The notes under the pieces were generated by a model. That model had not been told where the DNA came from, ran no database searches, and worked only from the letters and a program-made list of their open reading frames with translations. Below, piece after piece: positions 42,888-52,081 of a stretch of 64,000 nucleotides of DNA. The DNA lies in NCBI GenBank assembly GCA_050187875.1, contig JBFWXB010000015.1:1-64000 (forward strand), written 5' to 3'. This DNA comes from JAFKKS01 sp050187875. GTDB lineage: Bacteria > Pseudomonadota > Alphaproteobacteria > Rhizobiales > Xanthobacteraceae. A program made the position numbers and the translations under genes. How positions within the stretch are numbered: position 1 is the stretch's first letter; every line of letters starts with the position of its first letter.

Positions 42888-43788
42888 ATTGGCCTTGCCC
42901 CAGGGCGAGCCGCCCAGGGGGCGGCCGCCGTGGCCGCAGGGCAAGGGGCGGGCCGCCGCGCCGGGGCCGCCAGCGGGTCGCTGCGGGGCCCGTGCCGTCA
43001 CTGCCCGGGGGCGGGGCCGGGTGCCGCCCGGGCGGGGCTGGTTTGTGGTAATTAGGCACCCCGCACCGGGCGTGGCCCCTGCGGAGCCAGGGCGAGCCGC
43101 TGGCAGGCGCGGCAGCGCCGGGGGGCCTGCGGGTGCGCCTCGGCCGCCCCGCCGCACCCTGGGGCCAGCCTGGGGGCTGGGCGGGTCGTCCTCTAGGAAC
43201 GTAGTCCTTGTTCCCGGAGCCGGGGACCGCTAGCCCTGGGGCATGACCAGAGCCGCCGCCCGCCGCCTTGCCCGCCACCTGCGCCGCCTGGGGTACGCCG
43301 TGCGCCTGCGCAGTCGTCCGCTGCCCGGGGGCGGCCGGACCTACGCGGTTGAGCGTGAGCCTGCGCGGGTCTGCCCGTTGGCAACACCGAGAGTGTGATA
43401 CTCGTCGTCGGGCTTGGCCGCTATGCGGAAACCGTCAATGTCGAAAATCGCTCCGTCCTCCCTGGCCGCGCCCGTCGCGGCCTGCGCCGCAGCTCAGGCT
43501 CGCGCTAGGCTGCACGTGATCCGCCCGACGTTCGTCGGCGCGTTGGCGCCTTGGTCGGGTGGTTTGCGCTCGGCGGCATTGGCATTGCCTTGCTAGGCAC
43601 GGCGTTCGGGGGCCCGGGGGCGATCCTGCTCGGGCTCGTCGGCGCCTTCGGAAGTCTCTGCTTCGCCATCGGTCGAGGCAGGAAGTAGCGGACTGATCGG
43701 TCGGGTCATTCGTTCAAATTGTCTACTCGCATAGGGCGAAACCCTAACGGTCGCGCGTGCATGATCGGCGGCTGCGGGAAGGGAACGG
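42888..43788. other. Left end of the island, very G/C-rich and mostly without a convincing gene
   Basis: The stretch 42888-43230 has many runs of three to five G or C and no credible coding frame; translations are proline, glycine and arginine rich on both strands. The densest part (about 43006-43038) could form a G-quadruplex on the plus strand. From 43551 a TTG-started frame to 43688 would encode a 45-residue peptide with two hydrophobic stretches (ALGGIGIALLG, GAILLGLVGAFGSL) and may be a remnant membrane protein. The 51-codon ORF at 43243 is listed separately. Confidence 0.45.
43243..43398 (+). CDS. Possible small basic protein
   Basis: A 51-codon ORF starting MTRAAARRLARHLRRLGYAV. It reads as a basic amphipathic helix followed by a short beta hairpin (SRPLPGGGRTYAVE), a plausible small DNA-binding shape. 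Arginine richness could equally come from base composition. No upstream ribosome binding site stands out beyond CTGGGGC. Confidence 0.3.
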   Translation: MTRAAARRLARHLRRLGYAVRLRSRPLPGGGRTYAVEREPARVCPLATPRV

Positions 43789-44136
43789 ATGCTTGCTGTT
43801 CTGATGCTGGTGTGCGTTGGCGGGGTCGCCGCGTTCCTCTACATGGGAGGGATGCGGGGCAAGAAGCTCGCGCTGAGCTCGGGCGGTGCCTTTCTGGCGG
43901 CGTCAACCGTCGTCGGAGCGGTGACGCCGAAGCCCGCGCCGAAACCCGAACCGCAGCTCGAGGCGTGCGCCAGAGGTTACGCGCGCGGCACCTCCGGCGA
44001 ATGCAGCCTGACGTGCGAGGCTTTCAAGTTTCGCGCGCCGAAGGCCGGCGAGGAGCGGTATCATCGCTACTGCGAAGAGGCGTTCGCACGAATGGTCGAT
44101 CAGCGAATTCAGAACAGGCAGTGGCCTTACCGATAA
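43789..44136 (+). CDS. Small membrane-anchored hypothetical protein
   Basis: A 115-residue protein with an N-terminal membrane segment (VLMLVCVGGVAAFLYMGGM), a second hydrophobic stretch (SSGGAFLAASTVVGAV), a Pro/Lys spacer (TPKPAPKPEPQ), and a Cys-containing extracytoplasmic part with Cys in EACARG, GECSLTCEAF and HRYCEEAF. Four spaced cysteines suggest two disulfides outside the cytoplasm. GGGAAGGGAACGG precedes the ATG. I recognise no family. It lies between the G-rich left end and the restriction operon, which runs toward it. Confidence 0.5.
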   Translation: MLAVLMLVCVGGVAAFLYMGGMRGKKLALSSGGAFLAASTVVGAVTPKPAPKPEPQLEACARGYARGTSGECSLTCEAFKFRAPKAGEERYHRYCEEAFARMVDQRIQNRQWPYR

Positions 44137-44299
44137 CGATCTTCGTCTTCCCTCGGGCGCCCTTGGATGTCGTTCTGAACTCGCGGGCGACACCGGCCAA
44201 GCTGCGATCATGGTTAGGCCGAACGAGAGTGAGAGTGAAAGTGAAAGGACGAAAATCACTACGCGCGTTGGGCGCAACGTAAACCGAAAAAGATATAGC

Positions 44300-47200
44300 T
44301 CACTGCCAGCTTACGGCGACTGCCTCGGCCTGCCGAATGACAAGATCGACTGCCGCTTTCTGCAGGTCCGGCGGATAGCCGTAGCGCGCCAATAATTTGC
44401 GGACTTCGATGCGCATCTTGGCCCGTACGCTTTCCTTGCGGGTCCAGTCGATCGTGGCCGAGCCACGAATCGTTTGTACGAGCAACTGAGCCAGCAGGCG
44501 AAGCTGCTCGTGCGCCATCAGCGCCTTCGCGGATCCATTCTCAGCCAGAGCGTCATAAAACGCGAGTTCCTCGACGTTGAGGCCCAACTCGGCGCTTCGA
44601 GCGTTGGCTGCACTGATGTCTTTCGCTAGCGCGATCAGCTCCTCAATTACCTGCACGCTATCGACGGCGCGGTTATGGTAACGGCGCAGAGTATCGTCCA
44701 GCCGGTCGCTCAATTTCGTGGCCTCGACGATGTTGGACCGTGACCGCGCCTTGATCTCATCCGCCAGCAGCCGTCGCAGCGTCTCGACGGCTAGGTTCTT
44801 CTCCTTGGTCTGTCCGACCTCGGCGAGGAACTCGTCGGAGAGGATCGACAGGTCCGGCTGGTGGAGCCCGGCTGACTTGAACACGTCGAGGATACCATCC
44901 GCCATCACCGCACGGGAGAGTAGTTGTCGGATGTCGCGCTCAATGCTTTCGCGCCCCGGAGCCAATCCGGCTGTGTACTTGACGAGATTGGCGCGGATCG
45001 CGGCGATCAAGGCGATCTCATCCCGGCGCGCCGTCACGCGCTCGTCGCCAGCGCTCAGCGCGTAAGCAACTTCCAGCTTGGTGGCTGCGTCGACAAAGTC
45101 TTCGCGATGCCCGTCGGCCAGCACGTGTTCGAGACATTGCTTGAGGACGGTCAGTCTTCCTGCCGGGCCGGCTGGAAAGAAATCGCGCCAGGGCGCGCCA
45201 CTGAGAAGCGCTTGAGCGCTCTCCAACCGCATCAATGTCTGTCGAACGCCTTCATCTGGATCGAGGCGCACCTGATCGCGGTCGCGAGCGGTGTACTGCG
45301 CCAGCGCCGCCCGAAGCTCCGCGCCGATCCCAAGATAATCCACGATCAGTCCGCCGGGCTTATCGCCCCAGACCCGGTTCACGCGGGCGATCGCTTGCAT
45401 GAGGCCATGCCCGCGCATGGGTTTGTCGATGTAGAGCGTGTGCAAGGCCGGCGCGTCGAAGCCGGTCAGCCACATATCGCGCACGATGACCAGATCGAAG
45501 CCCGAGGTTGGGTTCTTGAACCGCTCCGCAAGCGTCTCAAGGCGTTTTTTGGTCCGCAGGTGCGGTTGCAGCGGCGCGGGATCGGCATTGCCATTGCCGG
45601 TGATAACGACCTTCAACATGCCGGAAGCGTCGTCACGCGGATCGGCCGAGACCCAATCCGGCCGCAGCGTTGCGATCTGATCGTATAGCTCGACCGCCAC
45701 GCGCCGGCTGATCGTGACGATCATGCCCTTGCCGCCCGCCATGGCCTCGCGGCGGCGCTGGAAGTGCTCAACGATATCCGCAGCGATTTGGGCAATTCGG
45801 TCGGGAGCTCCCACCACCTCTTCGAAGCGAGTCAGGTTACTTTTCCCGCGTTCGACTGCGGCTTCGTCGCCCTCCGTCAGCTCCTCAGCGAGCGCGTCCA
45901 GTTCAGCACGCTCGTCCTCCGTCAGGTTGAGGCGGAGCTTGGCCAGCCTGGCCGTGTAGTGGATTGGCACCGTCGCCTTGTCGGCGACGGCCTGGGTCAT
46001 ATCGTAGGTGTCGATCACCTCGCCAAAGACACCGACAGTCGAGCGGTCTTTGTCATCGATCGGCGTACCGGTGAAGCCCACGAAGGTTGCGTTCGGAAGT
46101 GCCTGCCGCAGATACTCCGCGAAGCCGACTTGCTCGCGCACGCCTCCGTCCGCGATCACGAAGCGTTTCTTGAACCCATATTGCGTCCGGTGCGCCTCGT
46201 CGGCGATCACCACTACATTGGAGCGAGGCGTCAGCAGCGGATGCTCCCCATCGTCGCCCCGGAACTTCTGGATGGAGGTGAACACGAGACCGCCGATGTC
46301 TACTGTGAGCAGTCGGCGCATCTCATCAGCACTATCGGCTTGAGCAGGTGTGGTGCGTAGGGCCGAGCTATGTGCGTTGAAGGTGCCGACAAGCTGATCG
46401 TCCAAGTCATTCCGGTCCGTGACGACAACGATTGTTGGGTTCTTGAGCGCCTTGGAGAGCTGGAGTTGGCGGACGAAGAACAGCATGGTGAGCGACTTGC
46501 CCGAACCTTGCGTGTGCCAAACCACGCCGCCCCGGCGTTGGCCGTCCGAACCTGCCGCCTCGACCGTAGAAGCAAGAGCCTTCCGTACCGCATGGAACTG
46601 GTGATAGCCGGCGAGTTTCTTCGACTTCACGACACCGTCCACCACCTCGAAGGCGACATAGTCGACGATCAGTTCAAGGAAGCGCTCGAGCGCGAACACG
46701 CCACGGATCAGCACCTCCAGTTCCGATCGGCCGGTGTCGTCGAGCGCGGAGCCGTCGATGGTGCGCCAAGGAGCGAACCGATCAAGGCCCGCCGTCAGCG
46801 AGCCGATGCGCGCCTGGATGCCGTCGCTGATGACTAGCGCCTGATTGAACCGCAGCAGTTCGGGGACCTTGGTCCGATAGTTTCGAAGCTGCGTATGCGC
46901 CCGCTCCAGCGTCGCTTGCGCGTCCGAGGGGCTTTTCAACTCCAGGAGCGCAAGGGGAAGCCCATTGACGAACACCACCACGTCGGCCCGGACCACGTCG
47001 CGCTCGTCCGCGCCCTGGACGATAAATTGGTTCGCGATGAGCAGACGATTGTTGCCTGGATCGGCGCGATCAATCAGTCGCAACCCTACGGTTCGCGTGT
47101 CACCGTCTTGGTTGAACTCGACCGGAATGCCAGAGGCCAAAAATGGATGAAATACGCGATTGTTCTCGACCACATCTTGACTTGGCGTCGCGAGGACGGT

Positions 47201-47452
47201 GCGCACCGCAGCGTCGATCATGGTCGGAGTTGCGTCGGGGTTCAGCGTCGCGAGGGCGCTACGCAGCTCAGGCTCCAGCACTGCTTGCTTGTAGCTAGTC
47301 CGCGCCCCCATCGGGCCATCCGGGGCGAGATAGTCGCCCGGGACAGTCTTCCAGCCGATCAATTCGAACCAAGACAGGGCTGCGAGTTCAACCGCTTCCT
47401 CTCGAAGCCCAGAAACGCTTGGTGAGGAGGGGATAGGATAGAGATCGGTCAT
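44300..47452 (-). CDS. hsdR: Type I restriction endonuclease subunit R (HsdR)
   Basis: A 1050-residue restriction and translocase subunit. The N-terminal PD-(D/E)xK nuclease is seen as Asp157 in RADVVVFVNG and ELK 171-173 (ALLELKSPSD). The SF2 motor has Walker A HTQGSGKS (313-320), motif Ia-like VVVTDRNDLDDQL, and DEAH-type VVVIADEAHRTQYG. FVGFTGTPI is motif III, and late RecA2 motifs include VIVRDMWLTGFDAP. It translocates DNA and cuts when stalled. Length matches the family. The start overlaps the Abi-like gene by four bases. It appears intact. Confidence 0.93.
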   Translation of the reverse strand: MTDLYPIPSSPSVSGLREEAVELAALSWFELIGWKTVPGDYLAPDGPMGARTSYKQAVLEPELRSALATLNPDATPTMIDAAVRTVLATPSQDVVENNRVFHPFLASGIPVEFNQDGDTRTVGLRLIDRADPGNNRLLIANQFIVQGADERDVVRADVVVFVNGLPLALLELKSPSDAQATLERAHTQLRNYRTKVPELLRFNQALVISDGIQARIGSLTAGLDRFAPWRTIDGSALDDTGRSELEVLIRGVFALERFLELIVDYVAFEVVDGVVKSKKLAGYHQFHAVRKALASTVEAAGSDGQRRGGVVWHTQGSGKSLTMLFFVRQLQLSKALKNPTIVVVTDRNDLDDQLVGTFNAHSSALRTTPAQADSADEMRRLLTVDIGGLVFTSIQKFRGDDGEHPLLTPRSNVVVIADEAHRTQYGFKKRFVIADGGVREQVGFAEYLRQALPNATFVGFTGTPIDDKDRSTVGVFGEVIDTYDMTQAVADKATVPIHYTARLAKLRLNLTEDERAELDALAEELTEGDEAAVERGKSNLTRFEEVVGAPDRIAQIAADIVEHFQRRREAMAGGKGMIVTISRRVAVELYDQIATLRPDWVSADPRDDASGMLKVVITGNGNADPAPLQPHLRTKKRLETLAERFKNPTSGFDLVIVRDMWLTGFDAPALHTLYIDKPMRGHGLMQAIARVNRVWGDKPGGLIVDYLGIGAELRAALAQYTARDRDQVRLDPDEGVRQTLMRLESAQALLSGAPWRDFFPAGPAGRLTVLKQCLEHVLADGHREDFVDAATKLEVAYALSAGDERVTARRDEIALIAAIRANLVKYTAGLAPGRESIERDIRQLLSRAVMADGILDVFKSAGLHQPDLSILSDEFLAEVGQTKEKNLAVETLRRLLADEIKARSRSNIVEATKLSDRLDDTLRRYHNRAVDSVQVIEELIALAKDISAANARSAELGLNVEELAFYDALAENGSAKALMAHEQLRLLAQLLVQTIRGSATIDWTRKESVRAKMRIEVRKLLARYGYPPDLQKAAVDLVIRQAEAVAVSWQ

Positions 47453-48144
47453 GCAGCCGCTTCCTGATCTGCTTCGGCCACTGACTGGTCAGTTTCCCAT
47501 TCAATCCTCGCTGCCTCGTATTGTGTGTTGTCGAGAAGGTAGAGAACTTTGCTTGGTTGGAATACGGAACCGGCGATCTCGATATCGCCGTAATCGTCAT
47601 CGAGCGAGGCGTTGAATGCGACGAAGTCCTCATATCGGGGAGAGGCGGGCGGTGTGGTCTGCGCTATAGGCCGTCGCCACGCCACGTCAAACAGGAAGCT
47701 GACCAGGGTGTCGCAGAGGCCCCCCAGCATCAGGGCGTGCTGGCGTTCAAGGGTTCCCCAGTCGAGCGAGCCGCCATGCCGAAGGTTCGGGATGTTGCTC
47801 AATCTGGCGAGCGCGAGCGCCATGTCCTCGATCGCGAGCGTCAGCTCTTTAATGTGAGTGTTAATCTTCTCTGCTTCGGGATGATTGGATACCGAGAAGT
47901 CAAGCGCAGCGATGACGCCTTTCATTCGACCAGGAAAGCCGTTGTTTTTGGTAAAATCCACTCCAAGCAGAGGCGCGATCGTTACATGGGCGGCCTCGAA
48001 CAGCGCCCGCACGTTCTGAAGGCAGAACGCAGGCTGGGTCTCGATGCTTAACTCCAGTGCTTCGACGTGCCGCCTGAGCGGGTCTGCCCGATCAGGATGG
48101 GCCTCCATCAAGGCGTGAAGGGACTGAAGGCGGTATGGCATCAC
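47449..48144 (-). CDS. Abi-like protein embedded in the type I R-M operon
   Basis: A 231-residue protein between hsdS and hsdR, coupled to both by four-base overlaps. The middle segment, LARLSNIPNLRHGGSLDWG then LMLGGLCDTLVSFLFDVAW, resembles the C-terminal domain of abortive-infection family proteins (R-N-x-x-G-x-x-H-G-like helix pair). The last 60 residues form a separate acidic beta-rich part (NASLDDDYGDIEIAGSVFQP). An accessory antiphage role backing up restriction is an inference from position. It is not a known structural subunit of type I enzymes. Confidence 0.6.
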   Translation of the reverse strand: MMPYRLQSLHALMEAHPDRADPLRRHVEALELSIETQPAFCLQNVRALFEAAHVTIAPLLGVDFTKNNGFPGRMKGVIAALDFSVSNHPEAEKINTHIKELTLAIEDMALALARLSNIPNLRHGGSLDWGTLERQHALMLGGLCDTLVSFLFDVAWRRPIAQTTPPASPRYEDFVAFNASLDDDYGDIEIAGSVFQPSKVLYLLDNTQYEAARIEWETDQSVAEADQEAAA

Positions 48145-49445
48145 GCAGCCGAGACTTGGGCTTCGGCGTCCGTGATACGCAACTCACCCGAAATTAGTTT
48201 GGGGAGGAGCGTATCGCGAAGGGCCTTGATGCTGGAGTTTTGCTCAATGACAGAAAGCATCCTAAGGTAGATCGGTCTGACAGTATCCTCGAATGCGAGA
48301 ACGACCTCTGGGCTGGCGGTCGTAACGCGGGCTGTATTCAGTGTCGTTGTTGTTATGGTGTTGAAGACTGAGCCGTGTGCGCCTCGTACCAACTCATCAA
48401 CGAGATACGTGAACGTACAGGCAAGCCAGAACGGAGCCCCCCCAACTGATTGGAGGGCATAGCAGGTTTGGTTCATGGCCATCTCGCGTCCGAACAGGCA
48501 GTGCCTACCTGTTGTGGCTCCGCGTGCCACGACGACCGTGGCAAACTTGGACACCAAGCGCGTTGCGCTTTCTTCAAGCCCGCTCTGCGTGATAGTTCGC
48601 TCCGTGGTGATCAGGAACCTGTCCGGGCATTGACTGACGTCCTTGGCGCTTGCCCATAGCAGATCCCCATCCCAGTAAGTCGGCTCCGAAGTCTTCGGGG
48701 TACCTCCTGAGATCAAGCGCGCGTGGTCTAACAGAGGGGTGCGGCTCCACCCATCTGGCAATCCATCGTCGCCGAAGCTCCCGGGGAACAAGGCAGCGAG
48801 GTCGTTGGACAGGCCGGTCGCACGCCCTTCCGCTTTTGCGTGGACCGGGCCAAAGTCGACGAACCAGTTCTTGAACAGCGCTCGCCCCATCGCCTCCAGC
48901 GTCTCCGCCATGCGCCGATTCAGCTCGATTTTGTCGTCGAGTGAACCGAGAAGATCGGCAATAGTCTCCTGCTGATGAATGGGCGGCAACCGAAGAGGTA
49001 AGCGTTCAAGAATGCCCGTATTGAGGTTAGGCATCACAAGCCCAACAGCGTGCGCTTGAAGCCATTCGCGCGTTTCGGGGCTGCTGATGTGAAAGGCTAA
49101 ATATCGAGGGAGGCTGCGGGCTTTATCTACACGCGCTAATAGACAACCTGTACCGCACAGCCAGCCCTCGTTTTCCTCCGTGACCAAAGCGCATTTGTCG
49201 ATTTCACCACGACGCGAAAAGACCACATCTCCAATTTGCAACTTGTGGCGCGATAGTCGATCAGCATCAGTTTGGGAAACCTTGGCGATCGCTGATGAAT
49301 CAATCCGCCGATCCACAATGTTGGTCGGCATGACGACGGGAACACCAACTTTCTTGTAATCCTGGGCGTGGAGCTGGCTTCCGAACGGTCCTGTTTGGAT
49401 TGCTGCAACTTGTCCTAATGTTCTGTAGGCGAAGTCACCAGCCAT
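48141..49445 (-). CDS. hsdS: Type I restriction-modification specificity subunit (HsdS)
   Basis: A 434-residue specificity protein with two target-recognition domains: the first about 1-140 (GQVAAIQTGPFGSQL), the second about 225-370 (ARLISGGTPKTSEPTYWDGD). Each is followed by a conserved helix, visible as QQETIADLLGSLDDKIELNR and the later SSIKALRDTLLPKLISGELR. It defines the bipartite recognition site. Its start overlaps the hsdM end by 11 bases. Confidence 0.92.
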   Translation of the reverse strand: MAGDFAYRTLGQVAAIQTGPFGSQLHAQDYKKVGVPVVMPTNIVDRRIDSSAIAKVSQTDADRLSRHKLQIGDVVFSRRGEIDKCALVTEENEGWLCGTGCLLARVDKARSLPRYLAFHISSPETREWLQAHAVGLVMPNLNTGILERLPLRLPPIHQQETIADLLGSLDDKIELNRRMAETLEAMGRALFKNWFVDFGPVHAKAEGRATGLSNDLAALFPGSFGDDGLPDGWSRTPLLDHARLISGGTPKTSEPTYWDGDLLWASAKDVSQCPDRFLITTERTITQSGLEESATRLVSKFATVVVARGATTGRHCLFGREMAMNQTCYALQSVGGAPFWLACTFTYLVDELVRGAHGSVFNTITTTTLNTARVTTASPEVVLAFEDTVRPIYLRMLSVIEQNSSIKALRDTLLPKLISGELRITDAEAQVSAA

Positions 49446-51009
49446 GCCCGACTCCGGCTAGCGCTTTACGGAGATGTTCGTCCAAGCGCGCTCCTTCAGC
49501 CATTTGCTCCCGCAGCGTAACAGTCAGCCTTTGCATTCGATGTTCAAACGGCTCTTCATCCTCGTCGATTATCCCCGCGCCAACATAGCGACCGGGAGTA
49601 AGCACGTAGGCTTGCGCTGCGATCTCGTCCGTGCTGACTGATTTAGCGAAGCCGGGTTCGTCCGAATATCGGCCGCCTGTCTCGCGCCAAGTGTGGTACG
49701 TGTCCGTCACCTTGATGATGTCCGCATCCGTCAGCACCTTGAGCGTCCGCGTCTGCATCGTGCCGAGGCTGCGCGCATCGATAAACAAGGTCTGTCGTCT
49801 CCGGTCCCGGAGTTTCATGTCGCGCACGAGCCCATTCGACTTGTCGCGGGTTATGAACCAGAGGCAGACCGGAATCTGAGTTGTGAAGAAGAGCTGCCCA
49901 GGCAGGCTGACGATGCAGTCAACAAGGTCGGCGTCAATGATCGCGCGCCTGATGTCCCCCTCGCCTAACTGCTGGCTCGATAAGGAGCCATTCGCCAGCA
50001 CGAAGCCAGCATAGCCATGAGGGGCAAGGTGATGGATGAAGTGCTGCACCCAGGCAAAGTTGGCGTTGCCGACTGGCGGAATGCCGTATTGCCAGCGGTC
50101 GCCCGACCGCAGCCGGTCGCCGCCCCAATCGCTATCATTAAAGGGTGGGTTGGAGAGGACAAAGTCGGCCTTGAGACCGGCATGCAGGTCCTCATGGAAG
50201 CTGTCCGCCCACTTCGGTCCTAGGTTCGCCTCGATGCCTCGAATGGCAAGGTTCATTTTGGCGAGCCGCCACGTGGTCGGGTTCGACTCCTGGCCGAAGA
50301 TGGATACATCGTTGCGTTGGCCGTTATGAGCTTCCACGAAGCGTTCTGATTGGACGAACATCCCGCCTGAACCACAACAGGGGTCATAGACACGGCCCTT
50401 GAAAGGTTGGAGCATCTCGACCAGCAACTGAACGACGCACCCGGCCGTGTAGAACTGGCCGCCTCGCTTACCTTCCGCGATGGCAAACTGGCCGAGAAAG
50501 TACTCGTAGACGCGGCCAAGCACATCCTGCCCGTGGTGTTCGTCCTGGAAGGTCAGATCGGAGAAAAGCTTGATGACCTCGCCGAGCTTGGTCTGGTCCA
50601 GCTCTGGGCGGGCATAATTCTTGGTTAGCACGCCTTTGAGGCTAGGATTTTCCGCCTCAAGGTCCAGCATTGCACGATCGATCAGCGAGCCGATCGTGGG
50701 ATCGGTGCTCGTAGCGTTCGCCTTAAGATAATCCCACCGGGCGTTCTCCGGCACCCAAAAGACGTTGTCGCCGACATACAGGTCGCGCTCATCGACGAGG
50801 CTGGCCTCTTCCGGGTCAGCAAGCGCTTTCTGTCGTCGCTCCTCAAAGCCATCGGAGATGTATTTCAGAAAAATGAGGCCAAGAGCGACGTGCTTGTATT
50901 CGGCGGCATCCATATTGCCGCGCAGCTTGTCAGCAGATGCCCATAACGTAGCTTCTATGGAAGTATTCGAATTTCGGCCATTGCTTTTGGCTCGTTCTTT
51001 TTTCGCCAC
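49435..51009 (-). CDS. hsdM: Type I restriction-modification methyltransferase subunit (HsdM)
   Basis: A 524-residue N6-adenine methyltransferase. An N-terminal HsdM helical domain (ATLWASADKLRGNMDAAEYK) precedes the SAM-binding motif DPCCGSGGMFVQ and the catalytic NPPF in FVLSNPPFNDSDWG. The start is taken as GTG 51009 (AKKERAKSNGRNS after it) with GGGGATG upstream; the longer frame overlaps the phage gene upstream. It is the first gene of hsdM-hsdS-abi-hsdR. Confidence 0.92.
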   Translation of the reverse strand: MAKKERAKSNGRNSNTSIEATLWASADKLRGNMDAAEYKHVALGLIFLKYISDGFEERRQKALADPEEASLVDERDLYVGDNVFWVPENARWDYLKANATSTDPTIGSLIDRAMLDLEAENPSLKGVLTKNYARPELDQTKLGEVIKLFSDLTFQDEHHGQDVLGRVYEYFLGQFAIAEGKRGGQFYTAGCVVQLLVEMLQPFKGRVYDPCCGSGGMFVQSERFVEAHNGQRNDVSIFGQESNPTTWRLAKMNLAIRGIEANLGPKWADSFHEDLHAGLKADFVLSNPPFNDSDWGGDRLRSGDRWQYGIPPVGNANFAWVQHFIHHLAPHGYAGFVLANGSLSSQQLGEGDIRRAIIDADLVDCIVSLPGQLFFTTQIPVCLWFITRDKSNGLVRDMKLRDRRRQTLFIDARSLGTMQTRTLKVLTDADIIKVTDTYHTWRETGGRYSDEPGFAKSVSTDEIAAQAYVLTPGRYVGAGIIDEDEEPFEHRMQRLTVTLREQMAEGARLDEHLRKALAGVGHGW

Positions 51010-51070
51010 CGCACATCCCCGCTCGCCCGTAGGTAGCGGACCATTGCAGATGCCTGTGGTGATGCCAAGA

Positions 51071-51688
51071 CTACTGTTGGCGGGGCCACGAATATGGATC
51101 ATGCACCGAGTGCCGGAAGGTCGGCAGACGCAGATGTCGTGTCATCCTCGGCACGTCGCCGCCTGGATGCACAAAACCCTTCATGTCGCGCGCAACCAGC
51201 TCTGCCAGCAGCAGGCGCGGTGCGCCGCCGGGCAGCTCGTGGCCGTTGACGTACTCGACCATCCTGTCGTTCTCGACGATGCGCGCCATGAGGCCGGCGA
51301 GCTGCTCGGCGAGCCGGGGGTAGAGCGCAGAGAGCTCGGCGGCGAGCTGATCGCGTTCGGTCCGAACCCGCTCGTAGACCTCGCGACGCTTCTCGTCCTT
51401 CTCTCGGTCGCGTGCGTCCCGCAGCAGATCGCGGAGGCGCTCGACGGCGGCGCGCATGCGCTCGCGCCTGAACGCGGCGTCCTCCATGGCGCGTCTTGCA
51501 TCCGCGACCTGGGAAGCGGTGAGGGCAGGGTCGAGCGCGCGGACGCGGGCGGCGTCCGCATCGGCCTCGGCATCCCGCGCGGCCTCCGTCGCCTCGGCGA
51601 CAAGCTCCGAGATCACCGACGACGGCGCCGGTCGCGCGAAGGCGTCGGCGATGCGATCGTCGAGCGACAATTCCGTGGTGACGCTCAC
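51071..51688 (-). CDS. Phage-type hypothetical protein with coiled coil
   Basis: A 205-residue protein, mostly alpha-helical with a long predicted coiled coil (about 20-125, rich in Ala, Glu, Arg: RDLLRDARDREKDEKRREVY). The C-terminus (GGAPRLLLAELVARDMKGFV) looks globular. I set the start at GTG 51688, overlapping the upstream stop as GTGA, with GGAGGG about seven bases before it. It ends 61 bases before hsdM. A scaffold or packaging-accessory role is possible but unproven. Confidence 0.6.
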   Translation of the reverse strand: MSVTTELSLDDRIADAFARPAPSSVISELVAEATEAARDAEADADAARVRALDPALTASQVADARRAMEDAAFRRERMRAAVERLRDLLRDARDREKDEKRREVYERVRTERDQLAAELSALYPRLAEQLAGLMARIVENDRMVEYVNGHELPGGAPRLLLAELVARDMKGFVHPGGDVPRMTRHLRLPTFRHSVHDPYSWPRQQ

Positions 51689-52068
51689 GACCGTACCCTC
51701 CATGCGTTGCTCAGGCGACGGTCGCGCTCCTCGCGAGCCTCATCGACCGTCATTGCTCGCGGGGCGGCAGGTGTCACGCGGACGGGCGTCGTCGGGGAAA
51801 GCCGCAGTGGCCGGGGGCCGCGCCAGGCGTCCTGCAGCTTCTGATCGCGCCCCGCGCGCGCGTCCTCGCTCGCGGTCCTCGCTCCGTCGGCGAACACGTA
51901 GCCGGGGCGATGCCCAGCAGCGGCGCCGAACGCGTCCGTCATGCGCGCAGTCCTCGACGGGCTCCGCTGCATTCCGTCCATCAGGTGCATGGGCACGGTA
52001 ACGCGAGCGCCGTCGCGCAGCACGCCGCGCTCGTCGAGGTCCTCGGGGTCGAACAATCGATGGGTCAT
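51685..52068 (-). CDS. Phage-type hypothetical protein
   Basis: A 127-residue polar protein beginning MTHRLFDPEDLDERGVLRDG, a style seen in small proteins that follow terminase genes. It ends with a helical repeat: REERDRRLSNAWRVRS echoes RDQKLQDAWRGPR earlier, so two copies of a D-x-x-L-x-x-A-W-R motif are present. AGGAGGAAG precedes the ATG. Function unknown. Confidence 0.6.
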   Translation of the reverse strand: MTHRLFDPEDLDERGVLRDGARVTVPMHLMDGMQRSPSRTARMTDAFGAAAGHRPGYVFADGARTASEDARAGRDQKLQDAWRGPRPLRLSPTTPVRVTPAAPRAMTVDEAREERDRRLSNAWRVRS

Positions 52069-52081
52069 CTTCTTCCTCCTC

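Noticed and set aside
42730..43278. A 182-codon minus-strand frame through tRNA-His and the G-rich region
   Set aside because: It is proline/glycine/arginine filler created by base composition and reads through a tRNA gene.
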